DNA from: Bacteroides sp.
GTDB lineage: Bacteria; Bacteroidota; Bacteroidia; Bacteroidales; Muribaculaceae
NCBI GenBank assembly: GCA_014801945.1
Contig: JAAVDF010000010.1
Coordinates: 18,541 to 74,089, forward strand
DNA length: 55,549 bases
Reading direction: 5' to 3'
The translations under genes were made by a program, and so were the position numbers. This document shows positions 1 to 8,435 of this stretch, in pieces. Every line of letters starts with the position of its first letter. The stretch's first letter is position 1. Below the pieces are notes generated by a model, which made no database searches, had not been told where the DNA came from, and worked only from the letters and a program-made list of their open reading frames with translations.

Positions 1-57
1 TTGACGAATAATATTCTGGTAATCAATATTTAAAATTAAGAAATATAGATTGCATTT

Positions 58-468
58 ATGACTGGAGCATTGATCATACTTGCGGTGACTGTGCTGGCAG
101 GGATTATTCTCCGCCTCACCCATCGTCCGGATGACAGGAAGGACAAAGCCGATGACCGGCAGGAAACTTCCGATACTGAAGCGGAAGTGTGCTGCGGTCT
201 TCACGCTGTTTGTGAGAAAGGTCTTAGTCCAGATGGAAAGGCTGTCTATTTTGACGATGAGGAACTTGACCGCTTTGCCGGACGCCGTCCCGATGAGTAT
301 TCTCCGGAAGAGATCGAGGAGTTCCGTGAAGTGCTCTATACACTTCTTCCGGCCGATGTCTATCCTTGGGGATTCTCGCTCACACAGCGCAACGTGGCTC
401 TCCCGACGGTACTGCGTGATGAATGGGTGATGATGGCCGGAGAATCGGACGGCGCAAAGAGAGTGTGA
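58..468 (+). CDS. Small membrane-anchored protein with a CC-x2-H-x2-C cluster
   Basis: Protein of 136 residues with no assigned function. One hydrophobic segment at about residues 4-20 is followed by a basic stretch (THRPDDRKDK), so by the positive-inside rule the rest is probably cytoplasmic. Residues 45-52 read CCGLHAVC, a tight cluster of three cysteines and one histidine that resembles a metal-binding site. The C-terminal half is acidic (DDEELDRF, SPEEIEEFREVLY). It ends 28 bases before a zinc/manganese-type ABC permease on the same strand, which suggests co-transcription and a metal-related role. I recall similar small proteins with a CCGxHxxCEK motif beside such permeases in other Bacteroidales, but this is unchecked. 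Function is inference. Confidence 0.8.
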   Translation: MTGALIILAVTVLAGIILRLTHRPDDRKDKADDRQETSDTEAEVCCGLHAVCEKGLSPDGKAVYFDDEELDRFAGRRPDEYSPEEIEEFREVLYTLLPADVYPWGFSLTQRNVALPTVLRDEWVMMAGESDGAKRV

Positions 469-496
469 ATGAAGAAATAATTGAATTGATTGTCCT

Positions 497-1300
497 GTGG
501 AAATATTCGGATACGATTTTTTTCGTAATGCCTTGATAGGCATGATCCTGCTGAGTGTCGCATCGGCAGTGATCGGAACATACATTGTCACCCGACGTCT
601 TGTGTCTATTTCAGGAGGTATCACCCATGCCTGTTTCGGAGGTCTGGGGTTAGGTTACTTTTTAGGATGGAATCCGATCATCATGGCTGCGGTGTTTGCG
701 GTAGCGTCCTCCTTGGGTGTCCAGTGGATGTCGAAGCGTCATCGTGTCCGCGAGGATTCGGCTATAGCCGTCATCTGGGCTTTGGGCATGGCTGTCGGAA
801 CATTGTTCATCTTTCTTACACCGGGCTATGTCCCCGAACTTAATGCCTTTCTGTTCGGAAACGTACTAACGATAACCAAGGCCGATCTGTGGGCATTCGG
901 TTCCTACACGGTCATTCTGCTTCTCTTTTTCGCATTTTTTTTCCGGAAGATAGTGATATGCGCGTTTGATCCGGATTTCGCTACCGTGCGTCATCTGCCG
1001 GTCGGATTCATAACCACCGTGATGACTGTGCTTGTTGCGGTCTGCATAGTGTTGACCATACGTCTTGTGGGCGTGATGCTGCTGATGTCCATGCTTGCGT
1101 TGCCCCAGATGGTGGCCGAGACTTTCTGTCACCGTTTCAAGACCATGATGTGGCTCTCCATAGCTGTTTCGACCGCATGTTGTGTCTGCGGATTGCTGCT
1201 CGGAGCGGTGATCGACGTGCCTTGCTCGGCACTCATCGTCCTTACGATGACCGGGGTCTATGTGGTAACGCGTCTGTATGCGTTCATGAAACAGAAGTGA
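497..1300 (+). CDS. Metal ABC transporter permease (ZnuB/MntB, ABC-3 family)
   Basis: Integral membrane permease of 267 residues, the normal length for ABC-3 family subunits that move zinc, manganese or iron across the inner membrane. It is almost entirely hydrophobic, with seven or eight membrane segments. The family signature is visible near the N-terminus (VTRRLVSISGGITHACFGGLGLGYF) and again in the cytoplasmic-loop region (IRLVGVMLLMSMLALPQMVA). The start is GTG at 497. The ATPase and substrate-binding protein are not in the window; the neighbour is the small cysteine-cluster protein 28 bases upstream. The metal cannot be told from sequence, though zinc or manganese is most likely. Confidence 0.9.
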   Translation: MEIFGYDFFRNALIGMILLSVASAVIGTYIVTRRLVSISGGITHACFGGLGLGYFLGWNPIIMAAVFAVASSLGVQWMSKRHRVREDSAIAVIWALGMAVGTLFIFLTPGYVPELNAFLFGNVLTITKADLWAFGSYTVILLLFFAFFFRKIVICAFDPDFATVRHLPVGFITTVMTVLVAVCIVLTIRLVGVMLLMSMLALPQMVAETFCHRFKTMMWLSIAVSTACCVCGLLLGAVIDVPCSALIVLTMTGVYVVTRLYAFMKQK

Positions 1301-1417
1301 AAAAACCGATATAAAACGAGCCGTTTTTTACGGAAAATGCAGAATCGTCAGGAGGAGGCGCGCATAACTTTTTGAATGTGCCGATTGTTATTTATCATAT
1401 AGACAATAACTTCGGCT

Positions 1418-1678
1418 ATGAAAAAGAAACACACACTCCGCCTATTTCTCTCGCTTGGAGCGGGAGTGGCACTGTCAGGCTTGCTGAGCGGTTGCGCCGG
1501 CATGTGGCTTGGGACTGACACCGATCTGAACTTTACCCAGCCCGGCGGTTTCGGAATCGATATCGGTGTCGGTGGCCCTATCGGTCGTCCGACTCCTCCC
1601 CCGCCTCCCGGTGGTCCCGGCGGACCTCCTCCTGCCGGACCTGTGACTCCCGCTGGTCCTCCTCCGTTCGGATGGTAG
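1418..1678 (+). CDS. Small proline/glycine-rich lipoprotein
   Basis: Protein of 86 residues with a type II signal peptide: basic start (MKKK), hydrophobic core, and lipobox LLSGC with the lipidated cysteine at about residue 26. The mature part is short. It has a brief polar linker and then a run of prolines and glycines (RPTPPPPPGGPGGPPP) ending in PFGW. Such a tail should be disordered, possibly a spacer. No family is recognised. It stands alone between the permease and the promoter of the next gene. Base use is naturally skewed by the CCx/GGx codons, so transfer cannot be judged. Confidence 0.75.
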   Translation: MKKKHTLRLFLSLGAGVALSGLLSGCAGMWLGTDTDLNFTQPGGFGIDIGVGGPIGRPTPPPPPGGPGGPPPAGPVTPAGPPPFGW

Positions 1679-1687
1679 CTGATAGTT

Positions 1688-1719
1688 TTGGTGGGGTTAC
1701 AGATTTTTCGTACTTTTGC
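1688..1719 (+). promoter_or_regulatory. Bacteroidetes-type promoter of the 684-residue membrane protein
   Basis: TTTG at 1688-1691, exactly 20 bases, then TACTTTTG at 1712-1719, a full match to the Bacteroidetes -33/-7 consensus. Transcription should start near 1723. This rules out the ORF-track start at 1716 and supports ATG at 1752. Confidence 0.8.
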
Positions 1720-1751
1720 CTTTGAATCAAAAGCCAATTATCTCAACACTT

Positions 1752-3806
1752 ATGTCCCAGTATTCCTATCTGCACATCGCCCTGCGCGGCGAGCTTGAGG
1801 GAGCTACACGAACCATCTATGCCTATCCTGCCGCAGGCAGTGAGATTGATCCGCGCTGGAACTCAACTATGGTTGAACCGGGTGCGGCTATCAGACGTTT
1901 CCTGAACACTTCGGAATGTTATATACTTCAGTCGTCGCCCCGTGGCCATTATTTCTCTCTGATAACCCGCAATACGCTTAATCCTGATGCGGGCTACATG
2001 ATGATATCCATTCTCCTGAACAACGGTTGCGCCCTTACGGGACGCCAGTTGATCGGAGTGTTCAACAATATCAAAAAGACACTTGCCGATGAGGGATCGC
2101 TCACCGACGAGGCTGTCGAGGACGCTCTCAAGGATGCGGATGTGCCTGAAGAACCAATGATGCTTGAGGCTTGGATGTATCATGCACCGGAGGAGGATAT
2201 ACGCATGGAAGAGGCGGCTTACCGTACCTATATTTCGCAGCAGGAACTGGAATCCATCTTCTCGTTCCCTTGCCAGCCGGATTACGGTAAGTACAGATGT
2301 ATCATCGTGATTTCCGCTACGGCTTCCCTGCGTCCCGGAGTGAGGATGCCGCGTATCACCGCCCCTATCCGCAAACTCTATTCCGTGGTCTGTCCGGAGG
2401 GTGTGACCACTTCCGATAAGCAGGCTTACGAGGGTGAACGCCTTGAAATCATGTATGAGAAGGATGGTTTCCGCAAGCATAAGGAGAATGTGATTGTCGG
2501 AACACCTTCAGCCTACATAAAGTATGAGGGTTCGACGATGCAGGTAAGGACTGCAGTGCAGACCGGTATCCGTTTCGAACGCCGCATTCCTTTCAAGGTA
2601 GTTTCGGCCAAGGGGGGTGCTGTCAATGGCTATACCATTACCCTCAACGGACGGCAGGTCAATACGATGGTGCCGTATATCGAGTTTTATGAGAAGGATC
2701 TGAAGCCGGGAAGCGAGGTTGATCTCGTGGTGCGCTCAAATAATTTCCGTTCGCTTAAACTTAAAAAGGCTGCTGAGGAGATGCTCGTTACGGAGGAGCT
2801 TGAACTGGTGATGCAGCCTGTGGAACAGGGAATCACCCTGCGTCTGGACTTCGGTGACGGACGTGTGTTCGAGCAGCAGATATCGATTGAAAAGAACACT
2901 CCGGAATATAACCGTCTGCATTCTGGCAATTTCCATGGCTTCCGGGCCATGCGTCAGATTGCCGATGATGACAGCGAGGTCTATAACGTTGATGTCCGGG
3001 CTAACGGATCGGCCGTCGGAAATGACCGTAAGCAGCCGTCGGACAGTGATGAACCTAAGCAGGAGACTGTCAGCAAAGCACCTGTCTTTGAGAATATCTC
3101 TGATGAAGTTGCGGATGAACGTCCGAAGATCGACGCGACTCTTCCGACTACTGAGATAATCGAGGATAATACGGATGATAAAGATCCTGCCGATACACGT
3201 GAGAGCCGTATTCCCAGCTATTCCGAATATAATCCTGATGAGGATGATGAGGATGATTCTGACGGCCGTGCCGAAAGTGGGCAGGATCGCCGTAAGTCAT
3301 GGCTGTGGATCGGTCTGGGTGTGATTCTTGTGATCATTGCCGGCGTGATTTTCATTCCTCAGTATCTCGGTCCGTCGGATGAGGAGACTCCTGCCGAGGA
3401 AATCGAGGCCGAGGAAGCCGGCACACAGACTCCTGTAACCGTGGCCGCTATGACCCCTGAAGAGACCGAGGACGTCAATTATATGAACTCTTATCCTGTA
3501 TGGGAAGTTGCGAAGCTGAGGAGTCCGATGGCACATAGCCTTGTGAAGGCTATTACGGACGGTGATATTGATGCGGTGGTCAACAATGACTACTTCTCAG
3601 TTCCCGGACGTGCCACTAATGATAAGGCGATACTTTTCGCTGATCTGATGTGGCGTGCCAAAGGATCTTATAGCGAGTCGAGCAACCGCCGTGTGATGCG
3701 TTCGGCCATAAAGAACGGACAGCTGAATCTCAAGGAGTTTTCTGACAATCTTGCCAAACGCCGTCCTGCCGAAAGGGAAAATTCCGCTCCCCGCCCCACA
3801 AAGTGA
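1752..3806 (+). CDS. Unrecognised single-span membrane protein with acidic linker
   Basis: Protein of 684 residues from ATG 1752; the ORF-track start at 1716 lies inside the promoter. I do not recognise the family. No signal peptide is seen. Residues 1 to about 420 look globular and mixed alpha/beta, beginning MSQYSYLHIALRGELEG. Residues about 425-510 are strongly acidic and probably disordered (NPDEDDEDDSD). A single membrane segment follows at about 516-538 (WIGLGVILVIIAGVIFI), preceded by basic residues. A Glu-rich stretch and a C-terminal domain of about 110 residues complete it. The topology suggests a large cytoplasmic N-terminal part and a periplasmic C-terminal part. It is monocistronic by spacing, with an OmpA-type lipoprotein 110 bases downstream. 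Function unknown. Confidence 0.85.
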   Translation: MSQYSYLHIALRGELEGATRTIYAYPAAGSEIDPRWNSTMVEPGAAIRRFLNTSECYILQSSPRGHYFSLITRNTLNPDAGYMMISILLNNGCALTGRQLIGVFNNIKKTLADEGSLTDEAVEDALKDADVPEEPMMLEAWMYHAPEEDIRMEEAAYRTYISQQELESIFSFPCQPDYGKYRCIIVISATASLRPGVRMPRITAPIRKLYSVVCPEGVTTSDKQAYEGERLEIMYEKDGFRKHKENVIVGTPSAYIKYEGSTMQVRTAVQTGIRFERRIPFKVVSAKGGAVNGYTITLNGRQVNTMVPYIEFYEKDLKPGSEVDLVVRSNNFRSLKLKKAAEEMLVTEELELVMQPVEQGITLRLDFGDGRVFEQQISIEKNTPEYNRLHSGNFHGFRAMRQIADDDSEVYNVDVRANGSAVGNDRKQPSDSDEPKQETVSKAPVFENISDEVADERPKIDATLPTTEIIEDNTDDKDPADTRESRIPSYSEYNPDEDDEDDSDGRAESGQDRRKSWLWIGLGVILVIIAGVIFIPQYLGPSDEETPAEEIEAEEAGTQTPVTVAAMTPEETEDVNYMNSYPVWEVAKLRSPMAHSLVKAITDGDIDAVVNNDYFSVPGRATNDKAILFADLMWRAKGSYSESSNRRVMRSAIKNGQLNLKEFSDNLAKRRPAERENSAPRPTK

Positions 3807-3916
3807 TGCGAGCAAGAGGGTGTTTCATAACCAATGTTAAACCTTTCACGTTGGATTAAGTCAAACAAATTATAATCATATTACTCAATCTCTAATTTAA
3901 CCGACATTATTTAATC

Positions 3917-4777
3917 ATGAGACTACGCTCATTGACAATCGCAGCTGTTGCAGCTATGTTGGGCCTCACCGGATGTGTGAGCAACAAGAAATATGTGGCT
4001 CTTCAGGCAGAACACGAGTCGCTGCAGAAGCAGTACAATGCCTCGCAGGTAGAGCTTGCCGAGACCCGTGCCAACGGAAAGAGTCTTGAGACCCTTCTCG
4101 CACAGGCAAGGGCAAACAACGAGGAGTTGAAGCGCAGTCACGCTGCTCTCCAGAAATCGCTTGACAACAGTATCAATCAGAATACTCAGGGTAACGCCAA
4201 CATCTCCAAGCTTGTTGACGAGATCAACGCTTCGAACCGTTATATCAAGCAGCTTGTCGAGGCCAAGTCCAAGTCTGATTCACTTAACCTTGCCCTCACT
4301 ACCCGTCTGACCCGCTCACTGGATGCAAGCGAGATGGATGAGGTGAATGTGAAGGTGCTCAAGGGAGTTGTCTATATCTCGCTCGCTGACAATATGCTCT
4401 TCAAATCCGGTAGCTATGACGTCAACGAACGCGCCATGGAGACTCTCGGCAAGATCGCCAAGATCATCAAGGATTACCGTGACTATGACGTGCTTGTGGA
4501 AGGTAATACTGATCCTGTGCCCATCAACCGCACGAATATCCGCAATAACTGGGATCTCAGCGCACTCCGTGCAAGCTCCATCGTGCAGGTGCTCCAGAAT
4601 GATTTCGGCATTGATCCTTCCCGCCTCACCGCTGCTGGACGCGGCGAATTCAATCCTATCGCCGACAATACGACAGAAGTCGGCCGTCAGCGCAACCGCC
4701 GTACAGAGATCATCATTACTCCCAAGCTTGATCAGTTCCTTGATCTCATTGACAAAGCTCCTGAAACTCAGGAATAA
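3917..4777 (+). CDS. OmpA-family lipoprotein with coiled coil
   Basis: Protein of 286 residues that probably tethers the outer membrane to peptidoglycan. The signal peptide ends in lipobox LGLTGC (Cys20). Residues about 28-125 are polar and heptad-like (LQAEHESLQKQYNASQVELAE), predicted coiled coil. Residues about 150-275 form an OmpA C-terminal domain, with EGNTDPVPI, the peptidoglycan-contact region NNWDLSALRASSIVQVL, GRGEFNPIADN and RQRNRRTEIIITP all visible. This layout (lipid anchor, coiled-coil spacer, peptidoglycan-binding end) is typical of Pal-like or YiaD-like proteins. It is followed by a strong bidirectional terminator. No specific partner is shown. Confidence 0.92.
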   Translation: MRLRSLTIAAVAAMLGLTGCVSNKKYVALQAEHESLQKQYNASQVELAETRANGKSLETLLAQARANNEELKRSHAALQKSLDNSINQNTQGNANISKLVDEINASNRYIKQLVEAKSKSDSLNLALTTRLTRSLDASEMDEVNVKVLKGVVYISLADNMLFKSGSYDVNERAMETLGKIAKIIKDYRDYDVLVEGNTDPVPINRTNIRNNWDLSALRASSIVQVLQNDFGIDPSRLTAAGRGEFNPIADNTTEVGRQRNRRTEIIITPKLDQFLDLIDKAPETQE

Positions 4778-4826
4778 ATCCATTTGCTGATGGTTTCCCT
4801 GTCAGATTACTGACATCACCCCCCAT

Positions 4827-4880
4827 AAAAGCAACAGGCTTTATCATCTACGTGAAAGGATGATAAAGCCTGTTGCTTTT
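4827..4880. terminator. Bidirectional intrinsic terminator, 22-bp perfect stem
   Basis: AAAAGCAACAGGCTTTATCATC (4827-4848) is perfectly complementary to 4859-4880 across a 10-base loop. The stem is flanked by A and T runs, so it can terminate both the OmpA lipoprotein gene (plus) and the convergent DUF4230-like genes (minus). Confidence 0.9.
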
Positions 4881-4921
4881 AGTCAGCTATAATGTATATA
4901 TGTAGATTGGATGAATATCAT

Positions 4922-5518
4922 TTACTGATTTCTCTCGCCGTAGCCGTCGGGACGGAGATCGATGACGGTTATATTGGGGTCCATCTTTGAAAACAGACGG
5001 GAGAGAGTTGAAATGGCTGATGCGCGTGCGCGCTTGACATAGCCCTTGGAGTAGAATGATTTCTTATAGCGTGCGGCCATACGTTTCTTGATCGCATTCT
5101 CCTCTGCGGCAGTAAGTTTGCGCAGACCGAGCAAGCTGCTGTCCCATGTGTCGATAACCTCGTAGGCATTGTCTGAGGTCGATTCATAAATATCGATTTC
5201 CTCTGGAGGAAGGATCACGAATACGGAATCGTTGCGCAGCTGATAGTCAAGGCGTTCGAGGTCGAAGCGAATATAGCCGTTGACAGTGCTTTTGGCAAAA
5301 ATCCACTTTCCGTTTATCGAATCCTTGAATGCGATGTCATCGCGTACCTCAAGGGAGCAAAGCTTCACCATTTCCTTTATTTCAGACAGTTTTGTCTCGG
5401 AAAATGACATGTTGGTCGAAGCCGAAGTGCTGCGCCATAGCAACAGACCGACACAAGCTATACTGGCGGCAAGCATGACAATTCCTGCCAGATGCATACC
5501 TATAAATTTCTTGAACAT
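4922..5518 (-). CDS. DUF4230-like membrane-anchored protein
   Basis: Protein of 198 residues with one N-terminal membrane segment at about residues 8-28 (LAGIVMLAASIACVGLLLW) and a soluble domain, probably periplasmic. The domain has the pattern I associate with DUF4230: an early beta-rich part with a statement of membrane-proximal strands (INGKWIFAKSTVNGYIRFDLERL), then a proline-containing turn before an acidic segment (FVILPPEEIDIYES), then a helical C-terminal part rich in Arg/Lys. It lies 35 bases downstream of a second protein of the same plan that is lipid-anchored instead. The two are probably one operon and distant paralogues. Function unknown; the family call is from memory of the pattern. 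Confidence 0.75.
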   Translation of the reverse strand: MFKKFIGMHLAGIVMLAASIACVGLLLWRSTSASTNMSFSETKLSEIKEMVKLCSLEVRDDIAFKDSINGKWIFAKSTVNGYIRFDLERLDYQLRNDSVFVILPPEEIDIYESTSDNAYEVIDTWDSSLLGLRKLTAAEENAIKKRMAARYKKSFYSKGYVKRARASAISTLSRLFSKMDPNITVIDLRPDGYGERNQ

Positions 5519-5553
5519 AATTGGGATTAGTGTGATTTGAGAGGTATCGTTAT

Positions 5554-6141
5554 TTATTGGAATGAGATCTCGCTGTCATAGCCATAGCTATGCAGGAGGA
5601 TGGTGAAAAAGCCACGGGCTTTGGCCTGTGCTTCCTTGACGAGCAGTGAACGGTATTCGGCATTACCCTCCACATCCTTTTTGAGAGCCTTGCTCATCTT
5701 GTCTTTAAGCATGGCGCGTTCCTTGGCTGTGATTTCTGACCGCAGCAGACTGACGCGGTAATGCTCCTCCTTTACACCGAGATCGCGGCCAATATAACGG
5801 GTCTGGACCGGAGGAAGTGTGAGTTTGACCAACTTACGTTTTTCATCGACCTCCACATCCTGATCGCGGAGCTGCCCTAAGTCAATGTAGGCCTCAATAT
5901 AGGTCTGGAAGGAATATGCGGCAATGCGGTCACCCACTTTCAGATTATTGACAAGAGCGTCGATACCTTTTGCCCCCTCATCGCTGATAGTGCCGACCTT
6001 GTTGAGCGACATCTCTGTCAATACAAGTTTCTGCACATCCTGAAGCTCATGAAACACGTTGATTTCCTGTTTCTTCTGACATGATACGGTCAGTGTCAGC
6101 CCCATCACAGCACAAAGTATAAATTTCAGTGTGTCATACAT
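5554..6141 (-). CDS. DUF4230-like lipoprotein
   Basis: Protein of 195 residues with a lipoprotein signal peptide; lipobox LTVSC puts the lipidated cysteine at about residue 21. The mature domain follows the DUF4230 plan: LVLTEMSLNKVGTI, then a strand segment leading into YIEAYIDLGQL, then VKLTLPPVQTRYIGRD, then a helical tail (MLKDKMSKALKKDVEGNAEY). It is the first gene of a two-gene minus-strand unit with the membrane-anchored relative 35 bases downstream. A -7-like box, TATTTTTG on the minus strand, lies about 55 bases upstream. The protein has no known biochemical role; a cell-envelope location is the only firm inference. Confidence 0.8.
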   Translation of the reverse strand: MYDTLKFILCAVMGLTLTVSCQKKQEINVFHELQDVQKLVLTEMSLNKVGTISDEGAKGIDALVNNLKVGDRIAAYSFQTYIEAYIDLGQLRDQDVEVDEKRKLVKLTLPPVQTRYIGRDLGVKEEHYRVSLLRSEITAKERAMLKDKMSKALKKDVEGNAEYRSLLVKEAQAKARGFFTILLHSYGYDSEISFQ

Positions 6142-6462
6142 AGTTAAACTGATGCATTTTAGGAGAGTTAGTAATTATTTGCATGATCTCACTTCACAAA
6201 AATACGAAATAAAATCATATTTCATCCGTAACCAATTATCTGAAGCAGAGATTTTAGACTTTTTTATAAGACTTTTTCATTCTCAAATGGTTTAAAATCG
6301 AAGGAAAATATACATAATCTACCCCCAAAATGAGTCAATCTGAATCAGTAAACCTATAAAACCAAGTCAACTTTTTTCAGGAACGGCCACTATATTTTAA
6401 GCTCATGGATAGGGCGGTGATTTTGTTTGGAAAAGTGGGAAATTGTGTGTAAATTTGTGGAT
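6142..6462. other. Divergent intergenic region (DUF4230 pair / dnaX)
   Basis: About 320 AT-rich bases between divergent genes. It holds a minus-strand -7 box (CAAAAATA at 6197-6204, read as TATTTTTG) without a clear -33, and the dnaX promoter at its right edge. I see no RNA gene, repeat or convincing small ORF in the remainder. Confidence 0.6.
6426..6457 (+). promoter_or_regulatory. dnaX promoter, start site almost at the ATG
   Basis: TTTG at 6426-6429 (another overlaps at 6422-6425), 20 bases, then TAAATTTG at 6450-6457. The predicted transcription start is about 6461, two bases before the dnaX ATG at 6463, so the mRNA may be leaderless. Confidence 0.65.
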
Positions 6463-8394
6463 ATGGAAAACTATATTGTCTCGGCAAGAAAATATCGTCC
6501 GGCGACGTTTGACAGCGTGGTCGGTCAGAAAGCTCTAACCGCCACCTTGAAGAATGCCATTGCCACCCACCGGTTGGCCCACAGTTATCTTTTCTGTGGT
6601 TCGCGTGGTGTGGGAAAGACTTCGTGTGCGCGTATCTTCGCCAAGACAATCAACTGTTCAAATCCTACGCCTGAAGGCGAGGCATGCAATCAGTGTGACA
6701 GCTGCCGTGCGTTCAACGAGGGCAATTCGCTTAATATAATCGAGCTTGACGCTGCCTCAAACAACGGCGTGGATGATATACGCCAGCTTGTGGAGCAGGT
6801 GCAGATTCCGCCGTCGCAGGGTGCTTACCGCGTGTTTATCGTCGATGAGGTCCACATGCTGTCGCCGGCTGCCTTCAATGCTTTCCTAAAGACTCTTGAA
6901 GAGCCGCCGTCCTACGTGATCTTTATCCTTGCCACGACCGAGAAGCATAAGATCATACCCACGATTCTCTCGCGCTGTCAGATTTATGATTTCAAGCGTA
7001 TTACGGTCAGGGATATGATTGATCATCTCGCGTATGTGGCCTCGCAGGAGGGCATGACGGCTGATCCTGCCGCGCTCAATGTAATTGCCCGCAAGGCTGA
7101 CGGAGCTATGCGCGACGCACTTTCGATATTTGATCAGGTTGCGGCCTCGTCGCGCGGAAATATCACGTATCAGAGTGCCATAGAGAATCTCAATGTGCTT
7201 GATTATAATTATTATAACAAGCTCCTTGATTGTTTTCTAAACGGGAAGGTGCTCGACACATGGCTGATATATAAGGAGATCCGTGACCGTGGATTTGACT
7301 CGCATTTCTTCATAAACGGACTTGCCGATTATATGCGTGATCTGATGGTCGCGCGTGATCCATCGACAATGGTCCTGCTCGAAGCCGACGATGAGGCAAG
7401 GAAGGCAATGGCTGCTACAGCAGCCAAATGTCCGCCTGAGTTCATCTATAAGGCTATGAACCTTTGCAATGAGGCAGACCTGAATTACCGCGCGGCTTCC
7501 AACAAGCAGTTCCTTATAGAGCTGACATTGGCAAAAATATGCCAATTGTTAAGCCCCTCTCCCGATAACAGTGGCGCAGGCGAGGGGCAGTTACAGAAGA
7601 TACAGTCCGCCACTTCACAGCCGCAGGCCAGACCGGCTGCTACAACGCACCCCGCAGCGAATCATCAGCAGACGGTCTCACAGCACCCCGCACAAACTGC
7701 TCCCGTTGCGACTCCAAATGTCCATAATGCTGCTTCACAACAGCCGGTATCAGCTCCGCAACCACGATCCGGCATGGTGACTCATGGTGGCGGGCAAACC
7801 GGTCAGAATCATCCCTCAACATATCCTCCGGCCACTCAGCAAGCCCCGACAGTAGCGGCTTCCCCTTCTGCATCTTACGGTGCAGTAGCCGGCACACCTC
7901 CGCCACCTTCACAGTCGGCGACAAAGCGTCCGCTTAAACGACCGACATCCACATTTTCCATCAACCCGGCCAAGGCTTCAGGCCAGAACGCTGCACAGAC
8001 ATCGGCATCCGCTACGGTGCAAGAACTGCGCAACGGTCTCTATTCGCGTGAACAGCTCAACAAAGTATGGCAGGATTTCATCAAGGCGCATCCTACAGAG
8101 CATATACTCATAAATACCATGCGTGCGTCTTTTCCCGCTCCGGTTGAGGGACATAACTACAAGATGATGGTGGAAAATGACATGCAGCTCAACGTGATAG
8201 ACCAAGTGACCCCGTCACTGCTTAAATTTATCCGTGACGCGCTTGAAAATGACCATTTCACGCTCACTGTCGAACTGAATCAAGGAGCGGCATCTCCGCA
8301 TACATGGAACGAGCGCGATGTACTTAAACACATGGTGGAAAATATTCCGGCTCTGCGTGGATTTATCGATGATCTTGGCCTGACTTTAGGCTGA
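6463..8394 (+). CDS. dnaX: DNA polymerase III subunit gamma/tau
   Basis: Clamp-loader ATPase of 643 residues that loads the sliding clamp at the replication fork. The start at 6463 (MENYIVSARKYRP) matches the family; the ORF-track TTG at 6427 would add 12 residues and lies upstream of the predicted transcript. Visible elements are Walker A GSRGVGKTS, a zinc-module cysteine set (NCSN...CNQCDSC), Walker B VFIVDEVHML, sensor ATTEKHK and the SRC motif (ILSRCQIYDF). After the AAA+ and collar domains comes a Pro/Gln/Ala-rich linker (about residues 365-500) and a tau-type C-terminal region. No slippery frameshift site producing a gamma form was identified by eye. Confidence 0.96.
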   Translation: MENYIVSARKYRPATFDSVVGQKALTATLKNAIATHRLAHSYLFCGSRGVGKTSCARIFAKTINCSNPTPEGEACNQCDSCRAFNEGNSLNIIELDAASNNGVDDIRQLVEQVQIPPSQGAYRVFIVDEVHMLSPAAFNAFLKTLEEPPSYVIFILATTEKHKIIPTILSRCQIYDFKRITVRDMIDHLAYVASQEGMTADPAALNVIARKADGAMRDALSIFDQVAASSRGNITYQSAIENLNVLDYNYYNKLLDCFLNGKVLDTWLIYKEIRDRGFDSHFFINGLADYMRDLMVARDPSTMVLLEADDEARKAMAATAAKCPPEFIYKAMNLCNEADLNYRAASNKQFLIELTLAKICQLLSPSPDNSGAGEGQLQKIQSATSQPQARPAATTHPAANHQQTVSQHPAQTAPVATPNVHNAASQQPVSAPQPRSGMVTHGGGQTGQNHPSTYPPATQQAPTVAASPSASYGAVAGTPPPPSQSATKRPLKRPTSTFSINPAKASGQNAAQTSASATVQELRNGLYSREQLNKVWQDFIKAHPTEHILINTMRASFPAPVEGHNYKMMVENDMQLNVIDQVTPSLLKFIRDALENDHFTLTVELNQGAASPHTWNERDVLKHMVENIPALRGFIDDLGLTLG

Positions 8395-8435
8395 TCACAT
8401 ACCGACCTCCGGATTAACTTGACATACTTTTATTT

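Noticed and set aside
1313-1327. AAAACG-AGC-CGTTTT hairpin after the metal permease
   Set aside because: Only six pairs, AT-rich and with a three-base loop; too weak to call a terminator.
1348-1737. Minus-strand ORF of 129 residues rich in Pro/Gly
   Set aside because: It is the complementary reading of the Pro/Gly-rich lipoprotein gene; no start context or family, and the plus-strand protein has a clear lipobox.
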